64,000 nucleotides of DNA from an uncultured bacterium (GCA_943788505.1 CALSQR010000001.1:620001-684000), one strand, 5' to 3'; positions 33,313-42,571 are shown, numbered from the stretch's first letter. Notes: generated by a model from the letters alone, not told the origin. Made by a program: numbers and translations.

Positions 33313-36300
33313 ATGTTCGTCCACCTGCATGCCCGCAGCTGGTATTCCTTCCGCGCGGCTGGGTCATCGCCCGAAGCGCTCGTCGCTGAAGCTGCTCGGC
33401 TCGGCATGCCTGTCATGGGTATCACCGATCGTCACGGCGCCTATGGCGTTGTCCGATTTCAGCAAGCCTGCAAGGAGCACGGCATCCGCCATGTCTTCGG
33501 GGCCGAGGTGCCCATCCGCTGGGCGCCAGAGAGCCAAGGCAACCCCACAGCCCTAGCTGGTCCCCCCACGCCCGGGCCCCACGCCCTCACCGGAGATCTC
33601 GTCCTTCTTGCCCGCTCTCGCAAGGGGTACGCTAACCTGTGCCGTCTCATCACAAATGCCCACCTCGCTGCTGGTGAACGAGATGACAGGAATCACCCCT
33701 GGACAACATTCGAAGACCTCGCTGCCCACAGCGCTGATCTGATCTGCCTGACAGGGTCAGACGAAGGCCTCCTGTACCCGCTTATTGATGCTGGCATGAA
33801 TACCTTGGCCGGCGAACTGACGGGCACCCTCCAAGACATATTCGATAACCGTCTTTTCCTCGAACTCACCCACCAGCGGCGCAAGGGTGATGACCGCCGC
33901 CTTGGGCGGCTCCTACGCCTCGCTGATCAAACGGGCATCCCAACGGTGGCTACGGGTGATGTTCGCTTCGCCGTCCCTCGGGACTACTGGCGCTACGATC
34001 TCGTAACATGCATCCGCAACGGCATCACCGTCTTCGACAATCACCCAGAACGCCCTGCGAACGCCATGGCTTACGTGCAGCCCGAAGCAGAGCTCGCACG
34101 GCGTGGCTTGCCCCATGATGCCTTGCATCGGTCAGGAGAGATTGCGGCCATGTGTGAGGTGGATCTGATCCCCGGACATATTATTCCTCCCGGAGCGCAG
34201 CTACCCGAAGGCATTACATCGAGCGAGCTCTTTCTACAGAAGGTGCGCACGGGGTTCGAACGCAAGTATCCTAAAGGAGCAAAGCACCGAGAAGCCGGTC
34301 GGATTCGGTTAGAGAAAGAAATTGCCATCATCATGGACCTCGACATCCAGGACTTCTTCCTGGTTGTGAACGAAGTCATCGAGGAAGCCCTTCGGCGTGG
34401 CATTCGCTGCCTCGGTCGTGGGTCAGCGGCGAACTCCATCGTAACGTACCTGCTGGACATCACAAGGGTCTGTCCCGTCGAGCATAACTTATTATTCGAA
34501 CGCTTTTTGCACCGCGGACGCAAGGGAACGCCCGATATCGACCTGGATTTTGATTCCAGCCGCCGCCTCGAGATCATCGAATGGATGGAGGAGCGTTTTG
34601 GTGCGGAGCATACCGGCATGGCTGCCACCATTGACCGCTATCTCACGAAGTCTGCCGTGCAAGACACGGCCAAGGCGCTCGGTTGGCCTGCTGAAATGGC
34701 TACGCAGATGTCGAAACGCTGCTCCCATGCCCCCCCGACAGACCCTTCGAATGCGGCCCACATCGAAAGTGTGGCTGGCGGCAAGACACCTTTACTGCGC
34801 ATCCTGCTCTCCGCCTCGCAGGCTCTCATGGAGTGCCCACGCCACCTTGGGCAGCACTCGGGTGGGATGGTTCTTACACGCGAGCCCATGCCGTACTTCT
34901 CCCCGCTCCAGCAGAGTGCGAATGGAGTGCGCGTCGTACAGTTCGACAAGAACGATCTCGAATTCCTTGGGCTCGTCAAGCTGGATGTGCTGGGACTACG
35001 CATGCTCGGCGCTATCGCTGAGGCCAGAGACATCGTCGCAGACCGGCAGAATGAGGTGATCGACCTGGACAACCTGCCTTTCGATGACGAGAAGGTGTAC
35101 GATATGATCTGCGAGGGCGATGTCTTGGGGCTCTTCCAGATCGAATCCCCGGCGCAGATGAGCGCGGGCGCGCGTATTCAGGCCCGGTCGATGCAGGACC
35201 TCATCAAACAGATCTCTCTCGTGCGTCCAGGCCCTATCCTGGGCGGACTCATGCACCCGTTCATCCGCCGCCATCAAGGCATTGAGCCGGTCCGCTTCGA
35301 GCACCCGATTCTCGAAGAAATCCTCACCGATACATACGGTGTGATTGTCTTTCAGGAGCAGGTCCTTGAGGTCGCCCACCGCTTTGCCAATTGGCCCCTC
35401 GAGCGCGCCGACCAATTCCGTCGCCTCATGTCCCGTTTCCGCGACCCCGCTGAAATGGAAAGTATGCGGGACGGTTTCGTGGAGTCGGCGATGGCCAACC
35501 CGACGCATCCGCGTATCAGCCGGCAAGTCGCAGGCCGCGTGTTCGATCAGGTGTCAAAGTTCGTGGGGTACGGGTTCTGCCGCTCACACGCTGCTTCATT
35601 TGCCCTCACTGTTTATCACAGTGCCTACTTGAAGGCCTATCACCCGGCCGCCTTCCACGCCGCCGTGATGCAACATCGGCCCGGCATGTATGCCCAAATG
35701 ACGCTCGAACAGGAAGCGCGCCGGCATGGCGTACGCGTGCTAGTGCCCGATGTAAACGCTTCCGGTTTGCGCTTTGACTTAGAAAACGTACAGTACGCAT
35801 GGGCCATTCGAAAACCTCTGACCTCCGTGAAAGGCATCTCGGAATCACTCGCCAGAGACGTCATACTTGAACGGCAATGTGGCCTATTTACCAGCTTTGA
35901 GGATTTTTTCTACCGTGTGCCAGCGGATGCGAAGGAACTGAAAGCACTAGCCAAGGCAGGTGCCTTTGATCAACTTGAAGGCGCTAACCGAACGGTGCTT
36001 TACAAGATGCAGGTCCTCCTACGTCGGCGCCTAGCTGGTGGAGAACTAGATTTTCGTTCGAGTACCGAGGCGCTTCGAGCCTCACCCACCTTACTTGAAA
36101 TGCATAGCCTACAGGAGAAGGACATTCCGGCGCTGCCCGGCATAACACTGCGCACTCGCCTCGAATGGGATCTCCGTATGCACAGTGGCCCACGCGTTCA
36201 CCCCATGGTCGTACTACGCCGTCATCTTGCCGACTGGGAAATCCGGCCGATCGATACAGCGCGTCAGTTCGGCATCACGCTTCCTTACGAAGAACGCCGT

Positions 36301-36657
36301 CCACCCACTATGACGGCGGCTGGATTAGTGATGTTCAGACAACGGCCCGGTACGGCAAACGGAACTATGTTCATCTTCCTCGAAGACGAGACGGGCTATA
36401 TACAATGTATCTGCAAGCCAGACATTCGGGAGAAACTCGGCGATGTACTAACCGAAAGCGCCCTCATTGTGAAGGGTAAGTTGCAGGCCGTCGGCCCATG
36501 GCGGGGCATCATGATAGAGGAGGCTTGGGGGCTTGCCGGGGTAATAGGAGGCTACCGAGGACGACCAGGAGGACATACATTTGGACGGGACGAACGCGAC
36601 ATTGCCTTCGAGCCCATTCCGCATCATGGGAGCAAGAAATCGACGCGATCCGTATGA
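33313..36657 (+). CDS. dnaE2: Error-prone DNA polymerase DnaE2 (ImuC)
   Basis: 1114 residues. C-family polymerase that copies past damaged bases and causes induced mutation. PHP domain at the start ('HLHARSWYSFRAAGSSPEALVAEAARLG...ITDRHGAYGVVRF'), polymerase palm with 'GRGSAANSIVTYLLDI' and the catalytic 'PDIDLDFDSSRR', then 'FQEQVLEVAHRFANWPLERADQFRRLMSRF' and 'CRSHAASFALTVYHSAYLKAYHPAAFHAAV'. A C-terminal OB fold ('GLVMFRQRPGTANGTMFIFLEDETG') follows. Length agrees with ImuC and is shorter than replicative DnaE. It should work with ImuB at 26910. Followed after 74 bases by a SRAP gene in the same orientation. Confidence 0.95.
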   Translation: MFVHLHARSWYSFRAAGSSPEALVAEAARLGMPVMGITDRHGAYGVVRFQQACKEHGIRHVFGAEVPIRWAPESQGNPTALAGPPTPGPHALTGDLVLLARSRKGYANLCRLITNAHLAAGERDDRNHPWTTFEDLAAHSADLICLTGSDEGLLYPLIDAGMNTLAGELTGTLQDIFDNRLFLELTHQRRKGDDRRLGRLLRLADQTGIPTVATGDVRFAVPRDYWRYDLVTCIRNGITVFDNHPERPANAMAYVQPEAELARRGLPHDALHRSGEIAAMCEVDLIPGHIIPPGAQLPEGITSSELFLQKVRTGFERKYPKGAKHREAGRIRLEKEIAIIMDLDIQDFFLVVNEVIEEALRRGIRCLGRGSAANSIVTYLLDITRVCPVEHNLLFERFLHRGRKGTPDIDLDFDSSRRLEIIEWMEERFGAEHTGMAATIDRYLTKSAVQDTAKALGWPAEMATQMSKRCSHAPPTDPSNAAHIESVAGGKTPLLRILLSASQALMECPRHLGQHSGGMVLTREPMPYFSPLQQSANGVRVVQFDKNDLEFLGLVKLDVLGLRMLGAIAEARDIVADRQNEVIDLDNLPFDDEKVYDMICEGDVLGLFQIESPAQMSAGARIQARSMQDLIKQISLVRPGPILGGLMHPFIRRHQGIEPVRFEHPILEEILTDTYGVIVFQEQVLEVAHRFANWPLERADQFRRLMSRFRDPAEMESMRDGFVESAMANPTHPRISRQVAGRVFDQVSKFVGYGFCRSHAASFALTVYHSAYLKAYHPAAFHAAVMQHRPGMYAQMTLEQEARRHGVRVLVPDVNASGLRFDLENVQYAWAIRKPLTSVKGISESLARDVILERQCGLFTSFEDFFYRVPADAKELKALAKAGAFDQLEGANRTVLYKMQVLLRRRLAGGELDFRSSTEALRASPTLLEMHSLQEKDIPALPGITLRTRLEWDLRMHSGPRVHPMVVLRRHLADWEIRPIDTARQFGITLPYEERRPPTMTAAGLVMFRQRPGTANGTMFIFLEDETGYIQCICKPDIREKLGDVLTESALIVKGKLQAVGPWRGIMIEEAWGLAGVIGGYRGRPGGHTFGRDERDIAFEPIPHHGSKKSTRSV

Positions 36658-36731
36658 TGACAATCAGCAGCGCCAGAATGGCCCCAATGTGGCGCCATCG
36701 CTAACCTCAAAACCAGCCCAAACCGACACCT

Positions 36732-37415
36732 ATGTGTGGACGAATCGTCAACCAGATGCCATCGGGTTACCTACGCGAGCAGTTTGATGAAACAGCTGCT
36801 GCTGACATCCTTGAAGAGCCCGGCCTATTGCCCAGATTCAACCTCGCGCCGTCTGAATTCCTACCTGGTATTCGGACAGCTTCTGACGGAGGTACGGAAT
36901 GGGCGATCATGCGATGGGGGCTTATTCCTCGATGGGCCAAACCAGATCGTATACCTGAGCGCACATTTAATGCACGAAGCGAGACAGTGGCGGAGAAACC
37001 TACGTTCCGCGACGCATGGAAAAAGCGGAGGTGCGTGATTCCGGTAAGCGGATATTATGAATGGACTGGGGAAAAAGGATCAAAGCAACCCTTCTATTTC
37101 CATCCAGAAAACAATACGCCCCTATTACTTGCTGGCCTATGGGAGACATGGCGCTTCGAGGACAACATCGTAGACTCATGCACGATACTAACACGACCTG
37201 CGAAGGGACAGCTTGCTGATTTCCATCATCGAATGCCGGTTTTCCTTAAAAAAGAAGACACGACGGATTGGCTAGTAGGAAACTCGGACCAACTGAATCA
37301 AATGATCGAATCAGTAAATAATGATTTTATTGCCATTGATACTGTTAGTCGCGAGGTGAATAATAGTCGTAATGATTACCCGGCTTTGATTATACCAATA
37401 TCAGCAGAAAACTAA
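36732..37415 (+). CDS. SRAP/HMCES-family abasic-site shield protein (YedK-like)
   Basis: 227 residues. Forms a protective covalent link with abasic sites in single-stranded DNA. The catalytic Cys is residue 2 (MCGRIV), exposed after Met removal; 'TFNARSETVAEKPTFRDAW' has the conserved Asn, 'CVIPVSGYYEW' the Glu and 'FHHRMPVFL' the His. All key residues are present. It lies just after dnaE2, in keeping with its family name (SOS response-associated peptidase), so the two probably share the promoter at 33214. Confidence 0.95.
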   Translation: MCGRIVNQMPSGYLREQFDETAAADILEEPGLLPRFNLAPSEFLPGIRTASDGGTEWAIMRWGLIPRWAKPDRIPERTFNARSETVAEKPTFRDAWKKRRCVIPVSGYYEWTGEKGSKQPFYFHPENNTPLLLAGLWETWRFEDNIVDSCTILTRPAKGQLADFHHRMPVFLKKEDTTDWLVGNSDQLNQMIESVNNDFIAIDTVSREVNNSRNDYPALIIPISAEN

Positions 37416-37447
37416 CTACTTCCATCTTCACCAAGTCCGGAGCCAAT

Positions 37448-37480
37448 CAAAAAAGGGCAGCAACTCGATGGTCACTGCCC
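37448..37480 (-). terminator. Rho-independent terminator of the H-NS-like gene
   Basis: GGGCAG (37455-37460) pairs with CTGCCC (37475-37480). On the minus strand it is followed by TTTTTTG, 36 bases after the stop of the H-NS-like gene. It could also stop transcripts coming from the SRAP gene on the plus strand, less efficiently. Confidence 0.8.
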
Positions 37481-37515
37481 TCTCTTGAAGATCAAAAAGA
37501 AGATTCTGGAGTCAA

Positions 37516-37824
37516 TTAAACGGCAAAATCATCTTTCTTCTTGCCTTTTTTCACCTCAGCAGCCATCCATAATGGCATCCGACCGCGACCTGACCAAGTA
37601 TTGTCTGCATTCTTAGGATCGCGATACTTGATCTTAGCTTTTGCGCGCTTTTTGCCTGCTGATGCCCCAAATAGCTCTTCTACAGAAAAACCAGCATCGG
37701 CCGCCATGGCTGTTAATTTTTTACGGGTTTCAGTCCTTTCCCTTTCCTCACGCTTCTTCATTTCTTTCGTGATATCCGTAGAAAGTTTACGAAGATCAGC
37801 GCGGGACAGTTTTGAGAGATCCAT
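37516..37824 (-). CDS. H-NS-family DNA-binding protein
   Basis: 102 residues from the ATG at 37824; an extension to 37890 adds unrelated residues. The N-terminal half is a coiled coil (SRADLRKLSTDITKEMKKREERERTETRKKL); the C-terminal half 'AKIKYRDPKNADNTWSGRGRMPLWM' carries the H-NS core motif (Y-R-D-P-x-N-x-x-x-T-W-S-G-R-G-R), which inserts Q/R-G-R into the minor groove of AT-rich DNA. It likely acts as a nucleoid protein that silences foreign AT-rich DNA. H-NS proteins are mainly proteobacterial, so transfer is possible. Ends in a strong terminator; the upstream gap is AT-rich. Confidence 0.88.
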   Translation of the reverse strand: MDLSKLSRADLRKLSTDITKEMKKREERERTETRKKLTAMAADAGFSVEELFGASAGKKRAKAKIKYRDPKNADNTWSGRGRMPLWMAAEVKKGKKKDDFAV

Positions 37825-38263
37825 GGAATAACTTGAATGGATTAATTGAATAGTTCGAACAATGTTAGTCACTATTAAACTTTCTAGCAACCAATTATTA
37901 AGCCTAATTACTTGAATTAATCAATAAACAACAAAATCATTCACTGACTAAGTACTAATTCTCCTTTGCCTATCACAATGGTCGTCCGTCGCTGATCAGC
38001 ACAGACGTGAGTTAAGTAATGATAGTCTTGTCAGCTACTCCAGCCGTTGCTATCAATTACCACCAGTTAAGAGGGCAAAACTCAGATATCGAACCAAACC
38101 TACAATCTTTCAAGCGAGTCAAAATTCACATACCACAATATTGGGTATTGACGTAGTTTTCGGTGTTCGTGCATCAAACGCAATGCGACCTTTTCTGCCG
38201 GTAACTTTCCAGGTAGGATCGCATCTACTTCTTCATCAAGGCAGCTCACCCTGAGCTCCTTTT
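37825..38263. other. AT-rich divergent intergenic region
   Basis: About 440 bases between the H-NS-like gene and the Asp-rich protein gene. The part 37825-38000 is strongly AT-rich with many AATTAAT-type runs, a plausible binding and autoregulation region for the H-NS-like protein. No gene or RNA was recognised; promoters for both divergent units must lie here. Confidence 0.4.
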
Positions 38264-38593
38264 ATGCCACTTAGCCCAATAGACGAGGTGATCATTATGT
38301 TGCTCTCACCGGAAGACATGCTGCAGAATTCGGACGTTAGAGAACTCGAACAGGAATACACAGATTGGACGTATGCGGACGAGATTCTCGACACTATCTC
38401 GAACTCATTTGAAGATGACGATGACGATTTTGACGAGGACGATTTCGACGATGACGATTTTGCCCTCGGTGACGACGATGAGGACGATGACGAGGACTCA
38501 GACGACGAAGACGAGGAAGACGACTGGGATTTGGATGATACTGATGATGATGACGACGAAGATGATTGGGACACTGGAGACGATGAATGGTAA
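38264..38593 (+). CDS. Extremely Asp-rich acidic small protein
   Basis: 109 residues, or 98 from a second ATG at 38297, which is preceded by GAGG. The first 45 residues look ordinary (LLSPEDMLQNSDVRELEQEYTDWTYADEILDTISNSFE); from residue 50 to the end almost every residue is Asp or Glu, broken by W, F and L. The predicted isoelectric point must be extremely low. The stop overlaps the start of the deoxyhypusine-synthase-like gene by seven bases, so translation is coupled and the products are probably equimolar partners. No family recognised. A polyanionic tail could bind polyamines or a basic protein; that is inference. Confidence 0.7.
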   Translation: MPLSPIDEVIIMLLSPEDMLQNSDVRELEQEYTDWTYADEILDTISNSFEDDDDDFDEDDFDDDDFALGDDDEDDDEDSDDEDEEDDWDLDDTDDDDDEDDWDTGDDEW

Positions 38594-39636
38594 ATCCTAA
38601 AAGCACATCCGATTCCCCTGGGAACGGCGCAGACCGGGGACAGAATCGCAATCGTGCGGGGATGACCGGTACTGTCGACTTCATCGAATATCATTTCAGA
38701 CATTTCAATGCTGCGGCTCTTGTAGACGCTGCCAAAGGCTATGTGGCGCATCTCGAAGAGGATGGGCTCATGATGGTCACATTGGCTGGCGCAATGAGTA
38801 CGGCTGAGATAGGCCTTTCCCTCGCCGAGATGATCCGCGATGGCCATGTTCACGCCATAACGTGCACAGGAGCCAACCTTGAAGAGGATGTGTTCAATTT
38901 GGTCGCTCATGACCATTACGTACGGATCCCCAACTACCGAGATTTGACGCCAAGTGATGAGCAAGCACTACTTGCCCGGCATCTCAATCGGGTTACGGAT
39001 ACGTGTATTCCGGAAGAGGAAGCGATTCGTCGAATCGAGAAGGTGATTCTCAAGGCGTGGCAGGATGCTGACGCAAGCGGAGAACGTCTTCTTCCTCATC
39101 AGTTTCTGTACCGCATTCTTCTAAGCGGAGATCTTGAGGAGCATTACCAAGTCGACCCAGCCGACTCATGGCTGTTGGCTGCTGCCAAGGCTGACCTCCC
39201 AATGGTGGTGCCCGGTTGGGAAGACTCCACTTTGGGCAACATCTATGCAGCACACTGTATCCAAGGCGATATCAAAAACATTCACACGGTTCGATCTGGG
39301 ATCGAATACATGATGGATCTCGCTGAGTGGTACACCGAGGTTTCTTCTAAACATGACATCGGGTTTTTCCAGATCGGTGGAGGCATTGCAGGAGATTTTC
39401 CGATCTGTGTCGTCCCAATGCTTGAGCAAGATCTGCTCAGAGATACCCGTAAATGGGCGTATTTCTGCCAGATTAGCGACTCAACTACCAGTTATGGTTC
39501 CTATTCCGGCGCTGTACCAAACGAAAAGATCACGTGGGGCAAACTGGATGAATCCAGTAAGTCATTTGTGATCGAGTCAGACGCTACTATTGTGGCTCCT
39601 CTGGTTTTCGCGTACGTACTCGAGCGCTCCCGCTGA
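38587..39636 (+). CDS. Deoxyhypusine-synthase-like enzyme (polyamine aminobutyltransferase)
   Basis: 349 residues. DHS-fold enzymes use NAD to move an aminobutyl group from spermidine to a lysine or another amine. 'MVTLAGAMSTAEIGLSLAEMIRDGHVHAITCTGANLEEDVF' is the NAD-binding start; 'DIGFFQIGGGIAGDFPICVVPML' and 'GSYSGAVPNEKITWGKL' follow, with the active-site Lys in W-G-K (residue 319). Bacteria lack eIF5A, the target of true DHS; the neighbouring arginine decarboxylase, amidase and deiminase genes suggest it makes homospermidine or a related amine from putrescine. Coupled to the Asp-rich gene upstream and overlapping speA downstream. Confidence 0.88.
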   Translation: MVNPKSTSDSPGNGADRGQNRNRAGMTGTVDFIEYHFRHFNAAALVDAAKGYVAHLEEDGLMMVTLAGAMSTAEIGLSLAEMIRDGHVHAITCTGANLEEDVFNLVAHDHYVRIPNYRDLTPSDEQALLARHLNRVTDTCIPEEEAIRRIEKVILKAWQDADASGERLLPHQFLYRILLSGDLEEHYQVDPADSWLLAAAKADLPMVVPGWEDSTLGNIYAAHCIQGDIKNIHTVRSGIEYMMDLAEWYTEVSSKHDIGFFQIGGGIAGDFPICVVPMLEQDLLRDTRKWAYFCQISDSTTSYGSYSGAVPNEKITWGKLDESSKSFVIESDATIVAPLVFAYVLERSR

Positions 39637-41665
39637 GTCTTTTCACTTCCAGACACCCCCTCTATTGATCAAGAACACTGCTGCAACCTCGCAAGGCGCG
39701 GTTCAAGACGACATTAAACCATGGACTCCGGCTAGCGCTGAAGACATGTATCTCATGTCTGCATGGTCGGACGGTTTTTTTTCTGTCAATGAAGCAGGCC
39801 ATGTTCGCGTCAATGTCTCTGACGAATCGTCAAATGGTATCGACATAACAAAAGTAGTCGAGCATCTCGAACGCAAAGGCATCACATTCCCCTTATTGAT
39901 CCGTTTCCAGGATGTGTTGAAAGGGCGAATACAGCAGCTTTATAGTGCCTTTCATGATGCCATTAAGGACGTAGACTATGCGTCGCAGTACACGGCGGTC
40001 TATCCTATCAAGGTGAATCAGCTACACGAAGTAGTTGAGGAAATTCTCGATGCGGGAAAATCTTTTGGGATGGGCCTTGAATGCGGTTCAAAAGCTGAGT
40101 TGATTGCGGCGCTTCCCCTGCTCGATGATGATGACACATTGCTCATCTGCAATGGGTACAAGGATCAGTCGATGTTGGACCTGATTCTTTCTGGGCAAAA
40201 AATTGGCAAGTCCGTCCTTCCAGTGATCGAGAAGATGGATGAATTCCGAACGTATGATGGACGCGCCGAGGAATTAGGCTTGCATGCTCCATTCGGCGTT
40301 CGCTTGCGCCTAACTACCGCTGGAGCGGGTAAATGGGCTGATTCAGGTGGTGATCAGTCGAAATTCGGCATTTCAGTGCCTGAACTGCTCAGAGTTGTTG
40401 CGCTCCTAGAGGAGAGGAATCAGCAAGATCGCTTTCAATTACTTCATTTTCATTTGGGTAGCCAGATTTCGGATATCCGTACGCTGAAAAAGGCCGTAAG
40501 AGAAATTACTCAGGTGTACTCACAGCTTACACGGCGAGGATTGGGCATCAAATTCTTGGATGTAGGAGGTGGACTGGGCATTAATTACGGTGGCTCGTAT
40601 GCCAGCCACGACGACGCGATCAACTATTCCTTGAGTGAATACGCGAATGCTATCGTATCGACGGTCAAGGATGTTTGCGATGCAGAAGGGGTAGCGCATC
40701 CACGCATTATTTCAGAAAGTGGTCGCGCCCTCACAGCTCACCATTCTGTTTTGATCATCAATGCGATCGGACTTTATGCAAAGGAGGAAATGGAGGAAGA
40801 CTTCGTACCCTCTGCTGAGAGCCATCGTCTAGTGAATGACATACATGCCTTAAGGACATGGTTATTGGAAGAGCCAGAGATGGCGATTCCCGAATTGCTC
40901 GAAGCTTTCCACGATGCTTCTGGAAAACGTGCTGAAGCTGATTCGCTTTTCTCTTTGGGATATCTCCCCCTTGAGGAAAAGGCTGTCATCGAAAAGCTCT
41001 ATTGGGCAGTTTGTCGTCAAATCAATGACCGGGTTCAGCATTTTGACTCCGAAGTCCTACCCCCCGAATTGGACCGACTGGATTCTCATCTAATAGATCA
41101 GTGCCTGTGCGATTTTTCAGTCTTCCAGTCCTTATTAGACCACTGGGCGATTGGTCAACGATTCCCAATCATTCCCATGCAACGGCTGAATGAAGAGCCT
41201 ACCCGCCGCGCGGTGCTGGTCGATCTTACCTGCGATTCGGATGGTAAGGTCTCCTCCTACGTAGGCCTAGGAAACAAGGAACATGAGTTCTTGCATATGC
41301 ATGGTTTTGATGCTGACGAGCCCTACCGCTTCGGCATCTTTCTCGTGGGAGCCTATCAGGACATCATGGGCGACACGCACAATCTGTTCGGGCGCGTGAC
41401 CGAAGCTCATATTTATGCCGATGCTGATGAGCCAGAAGGGTTTTACGTCGAAAAAGTGATCCGTGGAACCGCCGTAAAGGATATGCTAGCCCTTGTGCAG
41501 TATTTCCCGAATGACCTGTACAATAGGATGAATAAGCATATCCGCGCTCGTATTCAGGAGGGAAAATTGAAGGCAAGTGAGGGGTATGAGTTGCTCGAAC
41601 GATACGCTGAGACTTTCAACGAATCGACCTATTACACGATGCCGAAAAACCGAGAAATGGAATGA
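39590..41665 (+). CDS. speA: Biosynthetic arginine decarboxylase
   Basis: Up to 691 residues. PLP enzyme that turns arginine into agmatine, first step to putrescine. 'YTAVYPIKVNQLHEVVEEIL' holds the PLP Lys (about 141), 'GMGLECGSKAELIAALPLL', 'LLHFHLGSQISDI' and 'LDVGGGLGINYGGS' give the alanine-racemase-fold barrel, and 'ISESGRALTAHHSVLI' the phosphate site. Start is uncertain: the ATG at 39590 overlaps the DHS-like gene by 47 bases, and a TTG at 39665 or ATG at 39746 would still retain the barrel. It overlaps the next gene by four bases (ATGA). Confidence 0.93.
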   Translation: MWLLWFSRTYSSAPAESFHFQTPPLLIKNTAATSQGAVQDDIKPWTPASAEDMYLMSAWSDGFFSVNEAGHVRVNVSDESSNGIDITKVVEHLERKGITFPLLIRFQDVLKGRIQQLYSAFHDAIKDVDYASQYTAVYPIKVNQLHEVVEEILDAGKSFGMGLECGSKAELIAALPLLDDDDTLLICNGYKDQSMLDLILSGQKIGKSVLPVIEKMDEFRTYDGRAEELGLHAPFGVRLRLTTAGAGKWADSGGDQSKFGISVPELLRVVALLEERNQQDRFQLLHFHLGSQISDIRTLKKAVREITQVYSQLTRRGLGIKFLDVGGGLGINYGGSYASHDDAINYSLSEYANAIVSTVKDVCDAEGVAHPRIISESGRALTAHHSVLIINAIGLYAKEEMEEDFVPSAESHRLVNDIHALRTWLLEEPEMAIPELLEAFHDASGKRAEADSLFSLGYLPLEEKAVIEKLYWAVCRQINDRVQHFDSEVLPPELDRLDSHLIDQCLCDFSVFQSLLDHWAIGQRFPIIPMQRLNEEPTRRAVLVDLTCDSDGKVSSYVGLGNKEHEFLHMHGFDADEPYRFGIFLVGAYQDIMGDTHNLFGRVTEAHIYADADEPEGFYVEKVIRGTAVKDMLALVQYFPNDLYNRMNKHIRARIQEGKLKASEGYELLERYAETFNESTYYTMPKNREME

Positions 41666-42567
41666 CAACGACTGAAGGCATTCGCATTGCTGCCCTGCAG
41701 TTTTCCTGCTCGACCGATTCAGTCGCCAATTTGGCGAAAGCAGAGAGGCTGTCTCGTGAAGCGGCAGCTGACGGGGCAAAACTTATTTGTCTTCCCGAGC
41801 TATTCCAGACTCGTTATTTCTGCCAGACAGAAACGGGTGATCATTTCGCATTGGCAGAGCCCATTCCCGGACCGACGACCTCGTATTTCGAAAAGCTGTC
41901 CGCTGAATTGGGCGTATCATTTGTTTTGAGCTTGTTCGAGAAGCGTACCGAGGGGCTGTATCACAACACGGCAGCGGTTATTGATCCTGAAAAAGGCTAC
42001 CTCGGCAAGTATCGCAAGATGCACATTCCAGATGACCCCTTGTTCTTAGAAAAATTCTATTTCACCCCAGGAGATCTCGGATTTAAGGTTTTCGAAACAT
42101 CAGGTATTAAAGTAGGTGTGCTAATCTGCTGGGACCAGTGGTTTCCCGAAGGCGCGCGCATGACCGCGCTAAAAGGTGCACAAGTTCTCGTCTACCCAAC
42201 TGCTATTGGTTGGCACCCATCAGAGAAGGAAACGCACGGCGATGCACAGCTATCCGCCTGGCAGACTATTCAGCGCTCCCACGCCGTGGCAAACGGTGTG
42301 TATGTCGTTGCGGTCAATCGCACGGGCTTTGAGCCCACCAATGAAGACGAAGGCTATCCAGATGGTATCCAGTTTTGGGGTAACTCGTTCATAGCCGGTC
42401 CAGACGGCGTGCCCGTTGCATCGGCTGAGGAAAAGGACGAAGGACACATTATGACGGACTTCAATGTCAAAGACATTGCCGACCAGCGTCACGGGTGGCC
42501 GTTTCTTCGAGATCGACGAGTGGATGCGTACGATGGCCTCAATAAGAAGTACCTCGACGAGGACTAG
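41662..42567 (+). CDS. aguB: N-carbamoylputrescine amidase
   Basis: 301 residues. Nitrilase-fold enzyme that hydrolyses N-carbamoylputrescine to putrescine, CO2 and ammonia. Catalytic triad: Glu in 'LICLPELFQTRYFCQ', Lys in 'YRKMHIPDDP', Cys in 'VGVLICWDQWFPEGAR'. The 'PELFQ..YFCQ' and 'WFPEGAR..AL.GA..L.YPTAIGWHP' patterns are diagnostic for the AguB branch. Its start overlaps speA by four bases, and aguA starts four bases after its stop, so the pathway enzymes are one unit. Confidence 0.95.
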   Translation: MTTTEGIRIAALQFSCSTDSVANLAKAERLSREAAADGAKLICLPELFQTRYFCQTETGDHFALAEPIPGPTTSYFEKLSAELGVSFVLSLFEKRTEGLYHNTAAVIDPEKGYLGKYRKMHIPDDPLFLEKFYFTPGDLGFKVFETSGIKVGVLICWDQWFPEGARMTALKGAQVLVYPTAIGWHPSEKETHGDAQLSAWQTIQRSHAVANGVYVVAVNRTGFEPTNEDEGYPDGIQFWGNSFIAGPDGVPVASAEEKDEGHIMTDFNVKDIADQRHGWPFLRDRRVDAYDGLNKKYLDED

Positions 42568-42571
42568 TCCC

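Noticed and set aside
38236-38964. Long minus-strand Ser-rich reading frame opposite the Asp-rich and DHS-like genes
   Set aside because: It is the mirror image of the repetitive GAC/GAT codons (poly-Ser from the antisense of poly-Asp); the plus-strand genes have family support and operon overlaps.
42464-42571. N-terminal extension of agmatine deiminase from ATG 42464
   Set aside because: It would overlap aguB by over 100 bases and the added residues are unlike the family; the GTG at 42572 fits the operon spacing.
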